From UBA2942 sp045127535 (GTDB taxonomy: Bacteria; Bacillota; Clostridia; Lachnospirales; Lachnospiraceae), in NCBI GenBank assembly GCA_045127535.1, contig JBGVQN010000045.1:1-64000 (forward strand): a stretch of DNA of 64,000 nucleotides. Reading direction: 5' to 3'. Shown one piece after another: positions 35,179 to 44,540 of this stretch (position 1 is the first letter of the stretch; every line of letters starts with the position of its first letter). The position numbers were made by a program, and so were the translations under genes. The notes beneath the pieces are model-generated. The model did not search any database, was not told the origin of the DNA, and worked only from the letters and a program-made list of their open reading frames with translations.

Positions 35179-35439
35179 TCAGCTCTCACAGGAATCAGTA
35201 TGCTTGGGAGTGCTGTCAGTATGCTGGGAGTGACTATGACAGCCACCACAGGCACTGCAGGAACCGCCCCCACAGCCGGAGCATTTGTGTGTTGTATCGC
35301 CACACCCGCTGCAGTTGCTGCTGCCTGCGGAACCGGAACAGCCACAGGAGCAGCTCCCTCTGTGGCGGTACATATATCTGCAGGCCAGAACAAACCACAC
35401 CACGATCAGTAACAGCAAGATCATACTTGGCCAATCCAT
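35179..35439 (-). CDS. FeoB-associated Cys-rich membrane protein
   Basis: 86-aa protein. A short N-terminus is followed by one hydrophobic helix (MILLLLIVVWFVLA) and a basic turn, then a tail with many cysteines (SCSCGCSG, NCSGCG, KCSGCGGG) and histidines. This is the FeoB-associated Cys-rich pattern; the tail may bind Fe2+ or protect the transporter. AGGAGG precedes the ATG at 35439. It lies 44 bp after feoB on the same strand. An Ala/Val/Thr-rich frame on the other strand is its shadow. Confidence 0.88.
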   Translation of the reverse strand: MDWPSMILLLLIVVWFVLACRYMYRHRGSCSCGCSGSAGSSNCSGCGDTTHKCSGCGGGSCSACGGCHSHSQHTDSTPKHTDSCES

Positions 35440-35483
35440 AAAAATACCTCCTGAAAACAGCAATAAAAAGAAATCTGCAAGCC

Positions 35484-37832
35484 TTAGAATCCAAGGAGCA
35501 TTCCAACCATATTTACCACAAAGGCAGCAAGCCAGGCCACTGCGCACTGTAAAAAGACAACCAACACTGCCCATTTGCTGCCCAATTCTCTGCGGACTGC
35601 TGCCACAGCTGCTACACATGGCGTATACAGCAGAGAAAATACCAGAAAGACCACTGCGCTGAATGGTGTAAACAGGTGATCCAGAGCGCCGCTGCACAAT
35701 ACAGTCAGAGTGCTGACAACACTTTCCTTTGCAGTAAAGCCGGTGATCAAAGCAGTAGAGATGCGCCAGTCATTTAATCCCAGAGGCTGGAAGATAGGAG
35801 CGATCAAACTGCCTAAAATAGCCAGCAGGCTGTCAGCAGAATTGTCCACAACATTGAGTCTGGTATCAAAGGTCTGTAAAAACCAGATGATCACGGAGGC
35901 TACAAAAATCACTGTAAAAGCCTTGGTGATAAAGTCCTTTGCCTTTTCTCCAATGAGACGAAGGACATTGGTCAGGCCAGGCATTCTGTAATTGGGCAGC
36001 TCCATTACAAAAGGTACCGGTTCCCCCTTGAAACGGGTGTTTTTCAGGCACAGGGCTACTAAAATACCAACCAGAATACCTGTAAAATATAGAAGGATCA
36101 TAACCAGGGTACCATGCTTTGGGAAAAAGGCTGCAGTAAACAGTACATAGATCGGCAGCTTTGCAGAACAGCTCATAAAAGGCGTCAGCAGGATGGTCAT
36201 CTTCCGGTCTCTGTCAGAGGGCAGGGTACGGGTAGCCATAATGGCTGGTACAGAACAGCCAAATCCAATGAGCATTGGCACAAAGCTGCGTCCGGAAAGA
36301 CCAATCTTTCGCAGCAGCTTATCCATAATAAAGGCAACTCTTGCCATATATCCGCTGTCCTCCAAAATAGACAGGAAGAAAAACAGGATGACAATGGTAG
36401 GCAGGAAGCTAAGTACACTGCCCACACCTGCAAATACACCGTCAATGAGCAGGGAATGTACCACAGGATTAATGCCATAAGCAGTCAGTGCCTGATCGCA
36501 GAACCCGGTAAACCAGTCAATACCAGACTCCATCAGGCCGGACAGCCAGCTGCCTAAGCAGCCAAAGGTCAGCCAGAAAATCAGTCCCATAATGCCTACA
36601 AAAGCAGGCAGGGCAGTGTATTTGCCGGTGAGTACCCGGTCAATGGCCATGCTGCGCAGATATTCTCTGCTTTTAGAAGGTTTTACAACGGTTGCCTGAC
36701 AAAGGTTTCCAATAAAACGGAAGCGCATATCTGCCAGTGCCGCCTCTCTGTCTAAGCCTCCTTCTTCCTCCATCTGGGTAATGATGTGTTCCAAAGCCTC
36801 TAATTCATTGTCCTGCAGCTGGAGAGACTGCTGTATCAGCTGGTCTCCTTCTACCAGTTTTGTTGCGGCAAAACGAACGGGGGTGTTACTGCGCTTTGCA
36901 TGGTCTTCAATCAGATGAATGGCAGCATGAATGCAGCGGTGTACAGCGCCGTCATCTTCTCCTTCTGCATTGCAGAAATCCATACGTCCGGGACATTCTT
37001 TGTACCGGGCTACATGGATGGCATGTTCAATAAGTTCATGAATTCCCTCACCCTTCGCAGCAGAAATGGGTACTACAGGAATGCCAAGAGCGGCTTCCAG
37101 ACCGTTGATATCAATGGTGCCGCCGTTTAGATGCACCTCATCCATCATATTCAGAGCCAGAACCATGGGAATGTTCAGCTCAATGAGCTGCATGGTCAGA
37201 TACAGATTCCGCTCAATGTTGGTGGCATCCAGGATGTTGATGATACCATTTGGACGGTTATGTAAAAGAAAATCTCTGGTTACGATTTCCTCACTGGTAT
37301 ACGGGGAAAGGGAATAAATCCCTGGTAAATCTGTAACAGTGGCTTCCGGATGATTCCGGATGACACCGTCTTTTCTGTCTACGGTTACCCCTGGGAAGTT
37401 GCCTACGTGCTGGTTGGCACCGGTAAGCTGGTTAAACAGGGTGGTTTTACCACAGTTCTGGTTGCCTGCCAGCGCAAAGGTAAGAGGGGTGCCTTCTGGT
37501 ATTTCATGGCCGGATTTCTTTGTGTGGTAGATCTGTTTTTCTCCTACACCAGGATGAGATACTGGTGTGGTGTGGATCTGTTTCCGTTGATATTCGTGAG
37601 CGGTATGTACGTCTTCTAATGTAATATTGGCAGCATCTGCCTTTCGAAGAGTCAGTTCATAGCCTCTGACCCGCAGTTCCAGCGGGTCGCCCATGGGAGC
37701 AATTTTCATCAGAGTGACCTCTGTGCCGGGAGTCAGTCCCATATCCAGAATGTGCTTTCGCAATGCTTTATCATTGCTTTTGACGGAGGCGATGATTGCC
37801 TCTTTTCCTAATTCCAGTTGATCTAATGTCAT
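35484..37832 (-). CDS. feoB: FeoA-FeoB fusion, ferrous iron transporter
   Basis: 782-aa fusion of a FeoA SH3-like domain (about 1-75, MTLDQLELGKEAIIASV) to the FeoB G-protein and permease. The FeoB P-loop is GNQNCGKTTLFNQLTG, followed by DLPGIYSLSPYTSEE and NMMDE. Membrane helices fill the C-terminal half, with conserved gating segments such as GFGCSVPAI and FMSCSAKLPIY. It imports Fe2+ in anaerobes. The ATG at 37832 is preferred: GGAGG for it overlaps an upstream in-frame ATG at 37844. Confidence 0.96.
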   Translation of the reverse strand: MTLDQLELGKEAIIASVKSNDKALRKHILDMGLTPGTEVTLMKIAPMGDPLELRVRGYELTLRKADAANITLEDVHTAHEYQRKQIHTTPVSHPGVGEKQIYHTKKSGHEIPEGTPLTFALAGNQNCGKTTLFNQLTGANQHVGNFPGVTVDRKDGVIRNHPEATVTDLPGIYSLSPYTSEEIVTRDFLLHNRPNGIINILDATNIERNLYLTMQLIELNIPMVLALNMMDEVHLNGGTIDINGLEAALGIPVVPISAAKGEGIHELIEHAIHVARYKECPGRMDFCNAEGEDDGAVHRCIHAAIHLIEDHAKRSNTPVRFAATKLVEGDQLIQQSLQLQDNELEALEHIITQMEEEGGLDREAALADMRFRFIGNLCQATVVKPSKSREYLRSMAIDRVLTGKYTALPAFVGIMGLIFWLTFGCLGSWLSGLMESGIDWFTGFCDQALTAYGINPVVHSLLIDGVFAGVGSVLSFLPTIVILFFFLSILEDSGYMARVAFIMDKLLRKIGLSGRSFVPMLIGFGCSVPAIMATRTLPSDRDRKMTILLTPFMSCSAKLPIYVLFTAAFFPKHGTLVMILLYFTGILVGILVALCLKNTRFKGEPVPFVMELPNYRMPGLTNVLRLIGEKAKDFITKAFTVIFVASVIIWFLQTFDTRLNVVDNSADSLLAILGSLIAPIFQPLGLNDWRISTALITGFTAKESVVSTLTVLCSGALDHLFTPFSAVVFLVFSLLYTPCVAAVAAVRRELGSKWAVLVVFLQCAVAWLAAFVVNMVGMLLGF

Positions 37833-37917
37833 AGTGACCTCCATTCCGGAGCGGTTGACAGCTGAATTGTGATGCAGTCAGATTATGTTTTTTAGCGCTT
37901 CGGTAAAAGTTGTAATA

Positions 37918-37947
37918 AGCATAGCACAGTGAAATGCCCTTTTGCAA
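37918..37947 (-). promoter_or_regulatory. Candidate feo promoter
   Basis: On the minus strand TTGCAA (37942-37947) and TATGCT (37918-37923) are separated by 18 bp, about 85 bp before feoB. No convincing Fur or IdeR palindrome was seen. The rest of the 37833-38246 gap is AT-rich with no gene. Confidence 0.4.
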
Positions 37948-38246
37948 TCCTCCTGTTGTGAAAAATGTATTTTTATAATGAATATAGTGGAAGTGATTGC
38001 GGAAAAATACATTTATATAACGCTTTCTGAAAAAAATAGCATATTAAACACGGAAACTTGCGGAATGTGTATAATTGTGATAAAATAAAAAACACTGACT
38101 GTAGCAGGGGATCTATCTTGTGAATACAGAATAAACCCAAAACAGCAGAAAATGCAGGCCTGAAGATTTTCTGGAAGGGACAGGTATGCAGGTGAAACAA
38201 AGGATGTGAAAGGCAGAGGATATACTCTGCAGAGAGGAGATATTTT

Positions 38247-39272
38247 ATGGCAAATGAACAGAATAAAAAACGTAAGCCAGTATGGCTGAAAGTCGTGCTT
38301 GTGATTCTGGCGATTATCCTGCTGCTGCTGATTGGTGGATATTTGGTTTTAAATTATTACCTGTCTATGATGCAGTATGATCCAGATGATACCATTGTGA
38401 TCCAAAGTGCAGAATATACGGAAGAAAGCTACGAGGGGACCAATTCTCCTGATGAGGATATTGAGAATGCCGACAAAGAACTGGAGTCTCACATTTCAGA
38501 TGGAGAGCTCTTTGGTTCCGATGATGTATTCAATATTTTATTGATTGGCGTAGACAGAAGAGACAGCAGCTGGAACGGTAATTCGGACAGTATGATCCTG
38601 GTATCTATTAATAAGGACACCAAAAAGGTAATACTGACTTCTATTATGCGTGATACCTATGTGGCCATCCCAGGTGTAAAAAATTATAAAATCAATCATG
38701 CAATGGCGGTAGGCGGTGCTAACCTTCTGCTGGAAACAGTAAGACAGAATTTTAAGATACAGGTAGATTATTATGCCTGTGTAGATTTTAATGCATTCAA
38801 GAACGTAATTGATGTATTTGGTACGATTCCCATTGAAATGACTCAGGCAGAAATTGATGCGTTTGGCAGTCAGTTGGATCAATTCCAGAGGGAAGGCAAT
38901 GTGTATTATATTGACAGTTCTTTTGCTCTGTCTTATGCACGAAACAGATGGATCGGACGTTGGGATTATGAAAGAACAGAAAGACAGCGTAAGATCATCC
39001 TGTCTCTGATAAATTGCATGAAGGACAGCAGTCTGTCAGAAATCAATGATATCGCGAATACAGTTCTGCCAAATATCAGTCATAATATGCCTCAGGGTCA
39101 GCTTCTGAAACTGCTGGTGAATGCCGTTACCTATCTCAATTATGATATGGTATCCAGCCGGATCCCATATGATGGTATGTATCAGAGTATGACCATAGAG
39201 GGACAGGGCATGCTGGTTCCGGACTGGACTGCTACCATTAATAATCTGTATAATATCGTTTACGGAGAGTAG
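38247..39272 (+). CDS. LytR-CpsA-Psr (LCP) family cell-wall ligase
   Basis: 341-aa membrane-anchored enzyme that attaches teichoic acids or capsule polymers to peptidoglycan. One transmembrane helix (about 14-36) precedes an acidic linker and the LCP domain: NILLIGVDRRDSSWNGNSD, SIMRDTYVAIPG, KINHAMAVGG and a C-terminal SYARNRW segment with the catalytic Arg pair. AGAGAGGAGAT precedes the ATG. The next gene begins 14 bp later. Confidence 0.94.
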   Translation: MANEQNKKRKPVWLKVVLVILAIILLLLIGGYLVLNYYLSMMQYDPDDTIVIQSAEYTEESYEGTNSPDEDIENADKELESHISDGELFGSDDVFNILLIGVDRRDSSWNGNSDSMILVSINKDTKKVILTSIMRDTYVAIPGVKNYKINHAMAVGGANLLLETVRQNFKIQVDYYACVDFNAFKNVIDVFGTIPIEMTQAEIDAFGSQLDQFQREGNVYYIDSSFALSYARNRWIGRWDYERTERQRKIILSLINCMKDSSLSEINDIANTVLPNISHNMPQGQLLKLLVNAVTYLNYDMVSSRIPYDGMYQSMTIEGQGMLVPDWTATINNLYNIVYGE

Positions 39273-39286
39273 GAGAGAAGATACCA

Positions 39287-40243
39287 ATGAAAATCGTGGT
39301 GCTGGATGGATATGCTTTGAATCCGGGAGATTTATCCTGGGAGGGAATTGCAGCTTTTGGAAAACTTATAGTATATGACAGGACACCTGCGGAGGATACC
39401 ATCGCCAGAATTGGAGATGCAAACATAATTTTCACCAATAAAACGGTCATTGACAGACAGATATTAGATGCCTGTCCGGAGATTGCTTTTATTGGAGTTC
39501 TGGCCACAGGATACAATGTGGTAGATGTAAATGCAGCCAGGGAAAAAGGAATTGTGGTATGCAATGTACCAGAATATGGTACTCCTGCAGTAGCCCAGTT
39601 TACCATAGGTCTGATTCTGGAACTGGCTTCCCATATCGGAGTCCACAGTGCTTCGGTAGCACAGGGAGACTGGTGCCGCTCAAAGGATTTTTGTTACTGG
39701 AACCATCCTCTGATAGAACTGCAGGGAAAAACCCTGGGGATTATTGGTTTTGGAAGCATTGGTCAGGCAGTGGCCCGGATCGCAGAGGCTATGGGTATGA
39801 ATGTGCTGGCATTTAGCAGAACCATACATCCGGAAAGAGAGAATGCCAGATGCCATTATACCGATTTGGATACACTTCTTGCAGAATCAGATGTGATCTC
39901 ACTCCATTGTCCTCTGTTTCCAGAGACACATGAGATCATCTGTAAGGAAAATATTGAAAAAATGAAGGATGGTGTCTGGATCATTAATACAGCAAGAGGC
40001 GGCTGTATTGCAGAAGCAGACCTGGCAGAGGCTTTAAGCAGCGGTAAAGTAGGAGCTGCAGCTGTAGATGTAGTCAGTACAGAACCTATGCATCAGGATA
40101 ATCCTCTGCTGCAGGCAAAGAATATTCTCATTACGCCGCACATTGCCTGGGCATCAAAGGAAGCCAGAGAAAGGCTGATGCAGATAGCTGCAGAAAATCT
40201 GGAAAAGTTTTTGGCGGGTGAACCGCAAAATGCAGTAAGCTGA
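39287..40243 (+). CDS. D-2-hydroxyacid dehydrogenase (NAD-dependent)
   Basis: 318-aa D-isomer-specific dehydrogenase, possibly hydroxypyruvate/glycerate-type. The NAD-binding GFGSIGQAVARIAEAMG is central. Catalytic Arg lies in NTARGGCIAEADL, Glu in the VDVVSTEPM region and His in ITPHIAWAS. The LATGYNVVDVNAA loop matches the HprA-like subgroup. The substrate cannot be fixed. It ends at a strong bidirectional terminator. Confidence 0.92.
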   Translation: MKIVVLDGYALNPGDLSWEGIAAFGKLIVYDRTPAEDTIARIGDANIIFTNKTVIDRQILDACPEIAFIGVLATGYNVVDVNAAREKGIVVCNVPEYGTPAVAQFTIGLILELASHIGVHSASVAQGDWCRSKDFCYWNHPLIELQGKTLGIIGFGSIGQAVARIAEAMGMNVLAFSRTIHPERENARCHYTDLDTLLAESDVISLHCPLFPETHEIICKENIEKMKDGVWIINTARGGCIAEADLAEALSSGKVGAAAVDVVSTEPMHQDNPLLQAKNILITPHIAWASKEARERLMQIAAENLEKFLAGEPQNAVS

Positions 40244-40282
40244 TCAGTGAATGGCTTTGCTATGGGATAGATGGCTATAAAT

Positions 40283-40349
40283 AAAACAGAGTATGCAGTT
40301 TGAAACTGAGCCACAGGCGCAGATCGTTTCAAACTGCATACTCTGTTTT
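40283..40349. terminator. 24-bp perfect-stem bidirectional terminator
   Basis: The inverted repeat 40283-40306 / 40326-40349 is perfect over 24 bp, running from AAAACAGAG at its outer end, with an 19-nt loop. It is flanked by A and T runs and lies between two convergent genes. Confidence 0.9.
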
Positions 40350-40370
40350 GTTGTGTAGAAACATTGAACT

Positions 40371-40568
40371 TTACATGGAAACAGAACCAGAAAAAGAATC
40401 ATTAATTACATAATAGTATGTAAATTCTTCAGGCTTGCAGTAAATATTTAATGTCTGAATGTCCTTGATTTTGTTGCCGGAAGCAACCCAAATCTCTTTT
40501 ACCTTTGCAATCATATCTTTTTCTGCAACTTCCCTGCCGGAAAACTGAATTTGAAAGCTGGTTTTCAT
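40371..40568 (-). CDS. DUF6465-like small protein
   Basis: 65-aa protein that I associate with the Clostridial DUF6465 family (MKTSFQIQFSGREV, IKDIQTLNIYCKPEE, YYYVINDSFSG). Function unknown; no membrane segment. The ATG at 40568 follows GAGGAG. The frame extends to 40703 but that part lacks a ribosome site. A consensus promoter lies about 155 bp upstream. Confidence 0.85.
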   Translation of the reverse strand: MKTSFQIQFSGREVAEKDMIAKVKEIWVASGNKIKDIQTLNIYCKPEEFTYYYVINDSFSGSVSM

Positions 40569-40720
40569 TATACTCCTCATTTCTGCGCTGTCAGTTTTGT
40601 GGTCAGCCTGTATCAACAGCGCCTGCTGCAGGCTGGGAAGAAACCCAATGATTTGACAGTTTCTTCCATCCGCTGAAAGGGAATACCTATATGTAAAATG
40701 CAAACTGCATAACTGCTTTT

Positions 40721-40749
40721 AGTATAATATAGAAAAACCAAGATTGCAA
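40721..40749 (-). promoter_or_regulatory. Promoter for the DUF6465-like gene
   Basis: On the minus strand TTGCAA (40744-40749), 17-bp spacer, TATACT (40721-40726). The leader is about 145 nt. The remaining stretch to 40950 is AT-rich and holds a small CTGAAA...TTTCAG hairpin (about 40875-40912) but no gene. Confidence 0.6.
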
Positions 40750-40951
40750 ATTGGGCATGCTGGAAAAAAATCCAGAGAAATTTTGTACTTTTGATGAAAA
40801 AAGTAAATTTGTACCAGCAGATTCCATGATTTTGTCAAACGGAAATAAACATAAAAGCGAAACTCCTGTTCATTTCTGAAAAAAATCCAGATTGTTTGTC
40901 TGGAGATTTCAGAATAAATTTGGATGGATATCCTGATGGCAGAATTGTTGG

Positions 40952-40980
40952 TTGCCTTGACCAGAGGATTATGCTAGAAT
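40952..40980 (+). promoter_or_regulatory. Promoter for hisH
   Basis: TTGCCT (40952-40957), 17-bp spacer, TAGAAT (40975-40980), 41 bp before hisH. The short leader leaves no room for a T-box or his attenuator. Confidence 0.5.
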
Positions 40981-41021
40981 AACAGGGAAAGCACACAGGA
41001 AAGTGGCAGATTGGAGAGTAA

Positions 41022-41627
41022 ATGATTGCAATTATAGATTATGATGCAGGAAATCTGCGCAGCGTGGAAAAAGCCCTTCACTCATTGGGAGAGAAAGCGG
41101 TAGTGACAAGAGACCGTGATGTAATATTAAATGCGGATAAGGTAATCTTACCGGGCGTAGGTGCCTTTGGTGATGCTATGGCAAATCTTCGCCGTTTTGG
41201 ACTGGTAGAGGTCATCAAAGAAGTAGTGGCTAAAGGAACCCCTTTTTTAGGCATTTGTCTGGGACTGCAGCTGCTTTTTGAACGCAGTGATGAAAGCCAG
41301 GGGGTAGAGGGGCTTGGAATCCTCAAAGGAGAGATCTTAAGAATTCCGGACTGTGAGGGATTAAAAATTCCTCATATGGGTTGGAATTCTTTGGATATTA
41401 CGCCAGGGGCAACTTTGTTCCAGGGAATCGGGGCACATCCATATGTGTACTTCGTACATTCCTATTATCTGAAGGCAGCAGAGGAGTCTGTTGTGGCAGC
41501 TACCACAGAATACAGTACCCATATTCATGCTTCTGTGGAAAAGGATAATGTATTTGCCTGTCAGTTCCATCCGGAAAAGAGCGGACGTACCGGACTGGCG
41601 ATCTTAAAGAATTTTGCAGCATTGTAA
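41022..41627 (+). CDS. hisH: Imidazole glycerol phosphate synthase, glutaminase subunit HisH
   Basis: Class I glutamine amidotransferase that supplies ammonia to HisF, 201 aa. The nucleophile lies in GICLGLQLLF, and the His-Glu pair in CQFHPEKSGRTG. The N-terminus IAIIDYDAGNLRSV is typical. It is followed by hisF after 36 bp; the other his genes are not in this window. Confidence 0.97.
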   Translation: MIAIIDYDAGNLRSVEKALHSLGEKAVVTRDRDVILNADKVILPGVGAFGDAMANLRRFGLVEVIKEVVAKGTPFLGICLGLQLLFERSDESQGVEGLGILKGEILRIPDCEGLKIPHMGWNSLDITPGATLFQGIGAHPYVYFVHSYYLKAAEESVVAATTEYSTHIHASVEKDNVFACQFHPEKSGRTGLAILKNFAAL

Positions 41628-41663
41628 TGTCTGTAGACAGGTGCTGATAGTTGGAGGATGGAC

Positions 41664-42425
41664 ATGTTTACAAAACGGATTATTCCCTGTCTGGATGTAA
41701 ATCAGGGACGGGTGGTAAAAGGTGTCAATTTTGTCAACCTGCGGGATGCAGGTGACCCGGTGGAGATTGCAGCGGCTTATGATGAATCCGGTGCAGATGA
41801 ATTGGTATTTCTGGATATTACTGCATCGTCAGATGCCAGAAATATTATGATCGATATGGTTCGAAAAGTAGCAGAGACTGTATTTATTCCTTTTACAGTA
41901 GGAGGAGGAATTCGTACAGTAGAGGATTTTAAAATGATTCTGCGGGAGGGTGCGGATAAAATTTCCATCAATTCTTCTGCTATTAATACGCCAAATCTGA
42001 TCAGCGAGGCAGCGGATAAGTTTGGCAGCCAGTGTGTAGTAGTTGCCATAGACTGCAGAAGACGTGCTGACGGCAGTGGCTGGAATGTATTTAAAAACGG
42101 AGGCCGGATTGATACCGGATTAGATGCGGTAGAGTGGGCAATGAAAGCCTGCCGCCTGGGTGCTGGAGAGATTCTTCTGACCAGTATGGACTGTGATGGT
42201 ACCAAGGCTGGATATGACAATGAAATCACATCTATTATTGCAGAAAATGTATCGATACCGGTAATTGCATCTGGTGGTGCAGGTACCATGGAACATTTTT
42301 ATGATGCATTGACAGTGGGAAAGGCAGATGCTGCTTTGGCAGCTTCTCTGTTCCATTATAAAGAAATGGAGATTAAGGACTTAAAACGTTACCTGGCCGG
42401 ACGGGGCGTGTCTGTCCGTCTGTAA
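41664..42425 (+). CDS. hisF: Imidazole glycerol phosphate synthase, cyclase subunit HisF
   Basis: TIM-barrel cyclase making IGP and AICAR, 253 aa. Landmarks are RIIPCLDVNQGRVVKGVNF with catalytic Asp11-type residue, FTVGGGIRTVEDF, LLTSMDCDGTKAGYD with the second catalytic Asp, and PVIASGGAGTMEH. The ATG at 41664 is chosen because GGAGG (41653-41657) is 6 nt upstream; an in-frame ATG at 41658 abuts it. Pairs with HisH. Confidence 0.97.
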   Translation: MFTKRIIPCLDVNQGRVVKGVNFVNLRDAGDPVEIAAAYDESGADELVFLDITASSDARNIMIDMVRKVAETVFIPFTVGGGIRTVEDFKMILREGADKISINSSAINTPNLISEAADKFGSQCVVVAIDCRRRADGSGWNVFKNGGRIDTGLDAVEWAMKACRLGAGEILLTSMDCDGTKAGYDNEITSIIAENVSIPVIASGGAGTMEHFYDALTVGKADAALAASLFHYKEMEIKDLKRYLAGRGVSVRL

Positions 42426-42438
42426 AGGAGGTAAATCA

Positions 42439-43122
42439 ATGGCGGCAATCAGCAATGACTGGCTGACTCCATTAAGTGGAGAGTTTAAAAAGCCTTATTA
42501 TGCCAGTTTGTATAAAAAAGTGCTGGAGGAATATCAGACCACCAGGGTATTTCCGGATTCCGAAGATATTTTTACAGCCTTTAACCTGACCCCCCTTTCT
42601 CAGGTAAAGGTGGTGATTTTAGGGCAGGACCCTTATCATGGAGAGGGACAGGCACATGGCCTTTGCTTTTCTGTAAAACCAGGAATAGAAGCGCCCCCTT
42701 CTTTGGTGAATATTTATAAGGAGTTAGAGTCTGATCTGGGCTGCTACATACCGGATAACGGATATCTGGTAAAATGGGCAAAACAGGGTGTTCTGATGCT
42801 GAATACGGTTCTGACGGTACGGGCGCATCAGGCATTCAGTCACAGAGGAATTGGCTGGGAGGAGTTTACCGATGCAGCCATCCGCATTTTAAATGAACAG
42901 GACAGACCTATTGTGTATTTGTTATGGGGGAAGCCTGCCCAGATGAAAAAAAGCATGCTCACCAATCCAAAGCATTTGATTTTGGAAGCACCTCATCCAA
43001 GTCCCCTTTCTGCGTACAGAGGTTTTTTTGGATGCAGGCATTTTAGCCAGGCCAATTCATTTTTAGAGGCTCATGGAGAATCGCCCATTGACTGGCAGAT
43101 TGAAAATATAGGTGAGAGATAA
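42439..43122 (+). CDS. ung: Uracil-DNA glycosylase (family 1)
   Basis: Removes uracil from DNA, 227 aa. The water-activating loop is GQDPYHGEGQAHGLCFSV, the leucine/intercalation loop HPSPLSAYRGFFGCRHFS, and LLNTVLTVR-type core LMLNTVLTV. GGAGGT stands before the ATG, 13 bp after hisF. It completes a short operon with hisHF and uppP, a functionally mixed run. Confidence 0.96.
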   Translation: MAAISNDWLTPLSGEFKKPYYASLYKKVLEEYQTTRVFPDSEDIFTAFNLTPLSQVKVVILGQDPYHGEGQAHGLCFSVKPGIEAPPSLVNIYKELESDLGCYIPDNGYLVKWAKQGVLMLNTVLTVRAHQAFSHRGIGWEEFTDAAIRILNEQDRPIVYLLWGKPAQMKKSMLTNPKHLILEAPHPSPLSAYRGFFGCRHFSQANSFLEAHGESPIDWQIENIGER

Positions 43123-43148
43123 AGAACGGTGAAAAACTGGAGGAAGAT

Positions 43149-43991
43149 ATGAATATTTTAGAATGGTTTCGAATTGTTGTAATCGGAATTGTAGAAGGAA
43201 TTACAGAGTGGCTGCCTGTGAGCAGTACAGGCCATATGATTTTGCTGGATGCCATTTGGGGAACCTCTGAGCCGGGAATCGTAACAGAGGCATTTTGGGA
43301 AATGTTTGAGGTGGTAATACAGCTGGGTGCGATTCTGGCAGTAGTCACTATTTTCTGGAATAAGCTGTGGCCATTTGGAAAGCGTTCCAAAAAGGAGCAG
43401 GTGCAGACCATTGAACTTTGGAAAAAAGTAATTATCGGTGCGCTGCCGGCGGCTGTCCTGGGACTGCTGTTAGATGACTGGATGGATGCACATCTGTATA
43501 ATGAATATGTCGTAGCTGCGATGTTGATATTGTATGGTATTGTGTTTATCCTGATTGAGGAAGTGTACAGAGGCAAGGTATTTACCCTGGAGAGAATCGA
43601 GGGATTGAGTTACAAGACTGCATTTTTAATTGGCTGTGTACAGGTATTGTCTCTGGTTCCGGGAACTTCCCGTTCTGGTGTAACCATTATTGGTGGTATT
43701 TTACTGGGCTGTTCCAGAGTAGTGGCTTCTGAGTTTACTTTCTTTCTGGCCATTCCGATTATGGCTGGTGCCAGTGGTTTAAAAGTGGTAAAGTATCTGT
43801 TGGAAGGGATTTCTCTTAGTGGTGTCCAGGTCGCAATTATTCTGGTAGGAATGGTTGTCGCTTATGTGGTTTCCCTGCTCTCCATTCGATTTTTGATGGA
43901 TTATGTGAAGAAACACAGCTTCAAGGTGTTTGGATGGTATCGGATCGTATTAGGCATTATTGTACTGGCATATTTTATGTTTTTTAAATAA
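43149..43991 (+). CDS. uppP: Undecaprenyl-diphosphatase UppP/BacA
   Basis: Recycles the undecaprenyl carrier for peptidoglycan synthesis and confers bacitracin tolerance, 280 aa with about eight helices. Motifs are EGITEWLPVSSTGHMIL and PGTSRSGVTIIGG, which carry the catalytic Glu and Arg residues. A moderately charged cytosolic loop follows helix 2. The stop codon abuts a 10-bp tandem repeat array. Confidence 0.96.
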   Translation: MNILEWFRIVVIGIVEGITEWLPVSSTGHMILLDAIWGTSEPGIVTEAFWEMFEVVIQLGAILAVVTIFWNKLWPFGKRSKKEQVQTIELWKKVIIGALPAAVLGLLLDDWMDAHLYNEYVVAAMLILYGIVFILIEEVYRGKVFTLERIEGLSYKTAFLIGCVQVLSLVPGTSRSGVTIIGGILLGCSRVVASEFTFFLAIPIMAGASGLKVVKYLLEGISLSGVQVAIILVGMVVAYVVSLLSIRFLMDYVKKHSFKVFGWYRIVLGIIVLAYFMFFK

Positions 43992-44055
43992 ATCGAAATA
44001 AATCTAATTAAATCTAATTAAATCGAAATAAATCTAATTAAATCTAATTAAATCA
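43991..44055. repeat. 10-bp tandem repeat array
   Basis: Six units of AATCTAATTA or AATCGAAATA, ordered as two 30-bp triplets (GAAATA, CTAATT, CTAATT type), plus a seventh partial AATC. The 10-bp period places the A/T tracts on one helical face, as in bent DNA. It follows the uppP stop directly. Confidence 0.9.
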
Positions 44056-44085
44056 TTGAAAGCATGTTTGATTAGCAATGGGATA

Positions 44086-44134
44086 GCAAAGCCGCTATGA
44101 ATTCGCAGAAAGCGAAGACATAGCGGCTTTTTGC
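44086..44134 (+). terminator. Terminator after uppP
   Basis: AAAGCCGCTATG pairs with CATAGCGGCTTT, extended by GC and followed by TTTTTGC. It ends the hisH-hisF-ung-uppP run. Confidence 0.85.
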
Positions 44135-44324
44135 ATATGATAAGGATAATTGTAAAATATGAATGATGGAGGTTGAGGAAAGAAAAAATATGGGGAAACA
44201 AGTAAATACAGGATGAAAAGGGGTTAATTGCACGACATAAAAGAATGGTAAAATATATTATCAGAAAATTATATAAAAAATAAATGAATTGATATAATAT
44301 CTGACAATTTAATAAAATTTCCTC

Positions 44325-44353
44325 TTTACAAACAGGAAAAAAAGTAGTATAGT
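44325..44353 (+). promoter_or_regulatory. Promoter for gltBD
   Basis: TTTACA (44325-44330), 17-bp spacer, TATAGT (44348-44353). The expected start near 44360 gives a leader of about 180 nt that begins with the self-complementary GCCATTTAAATGGC (44361-44374) and a CGCA/TGCG hairpin (44377-44392). Confidence 0.6.
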
Positions 44354-44540
44354 CATAACAGCCATTTAAATGGCCACGCAGGAGAAGATGCGGAGCCTAC
44401 AGCCCCGTTGATATGACTACGAAGGAACAGAAAAACCGACGGCAGAAAGATGCAGGAGAACAGTATCAGCATTCGTTAAAACGTCATCAGAAACAAATGC
44501 ATCTGGCAGCAGCCGTTATGGCAGAAGGAATTGAGGTAGT

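Noticed and set aside
35143..35412. Ala/Thr-rich plus-strand frame opposite the Cys-rich protein gene
   Set aside because: Composition is the antisense image of Cys/Gly/Ser codons; the minus-strand gene has AGGAGG and fits a known family.
44350..44419. Multi-stem riboswitch closed by TAGTCAT/ATGACTA before gltB
   Set aside because: The left strand overlaps the -10 box, so it would not be transcribed. No glutamine riboswitch consensus was found.
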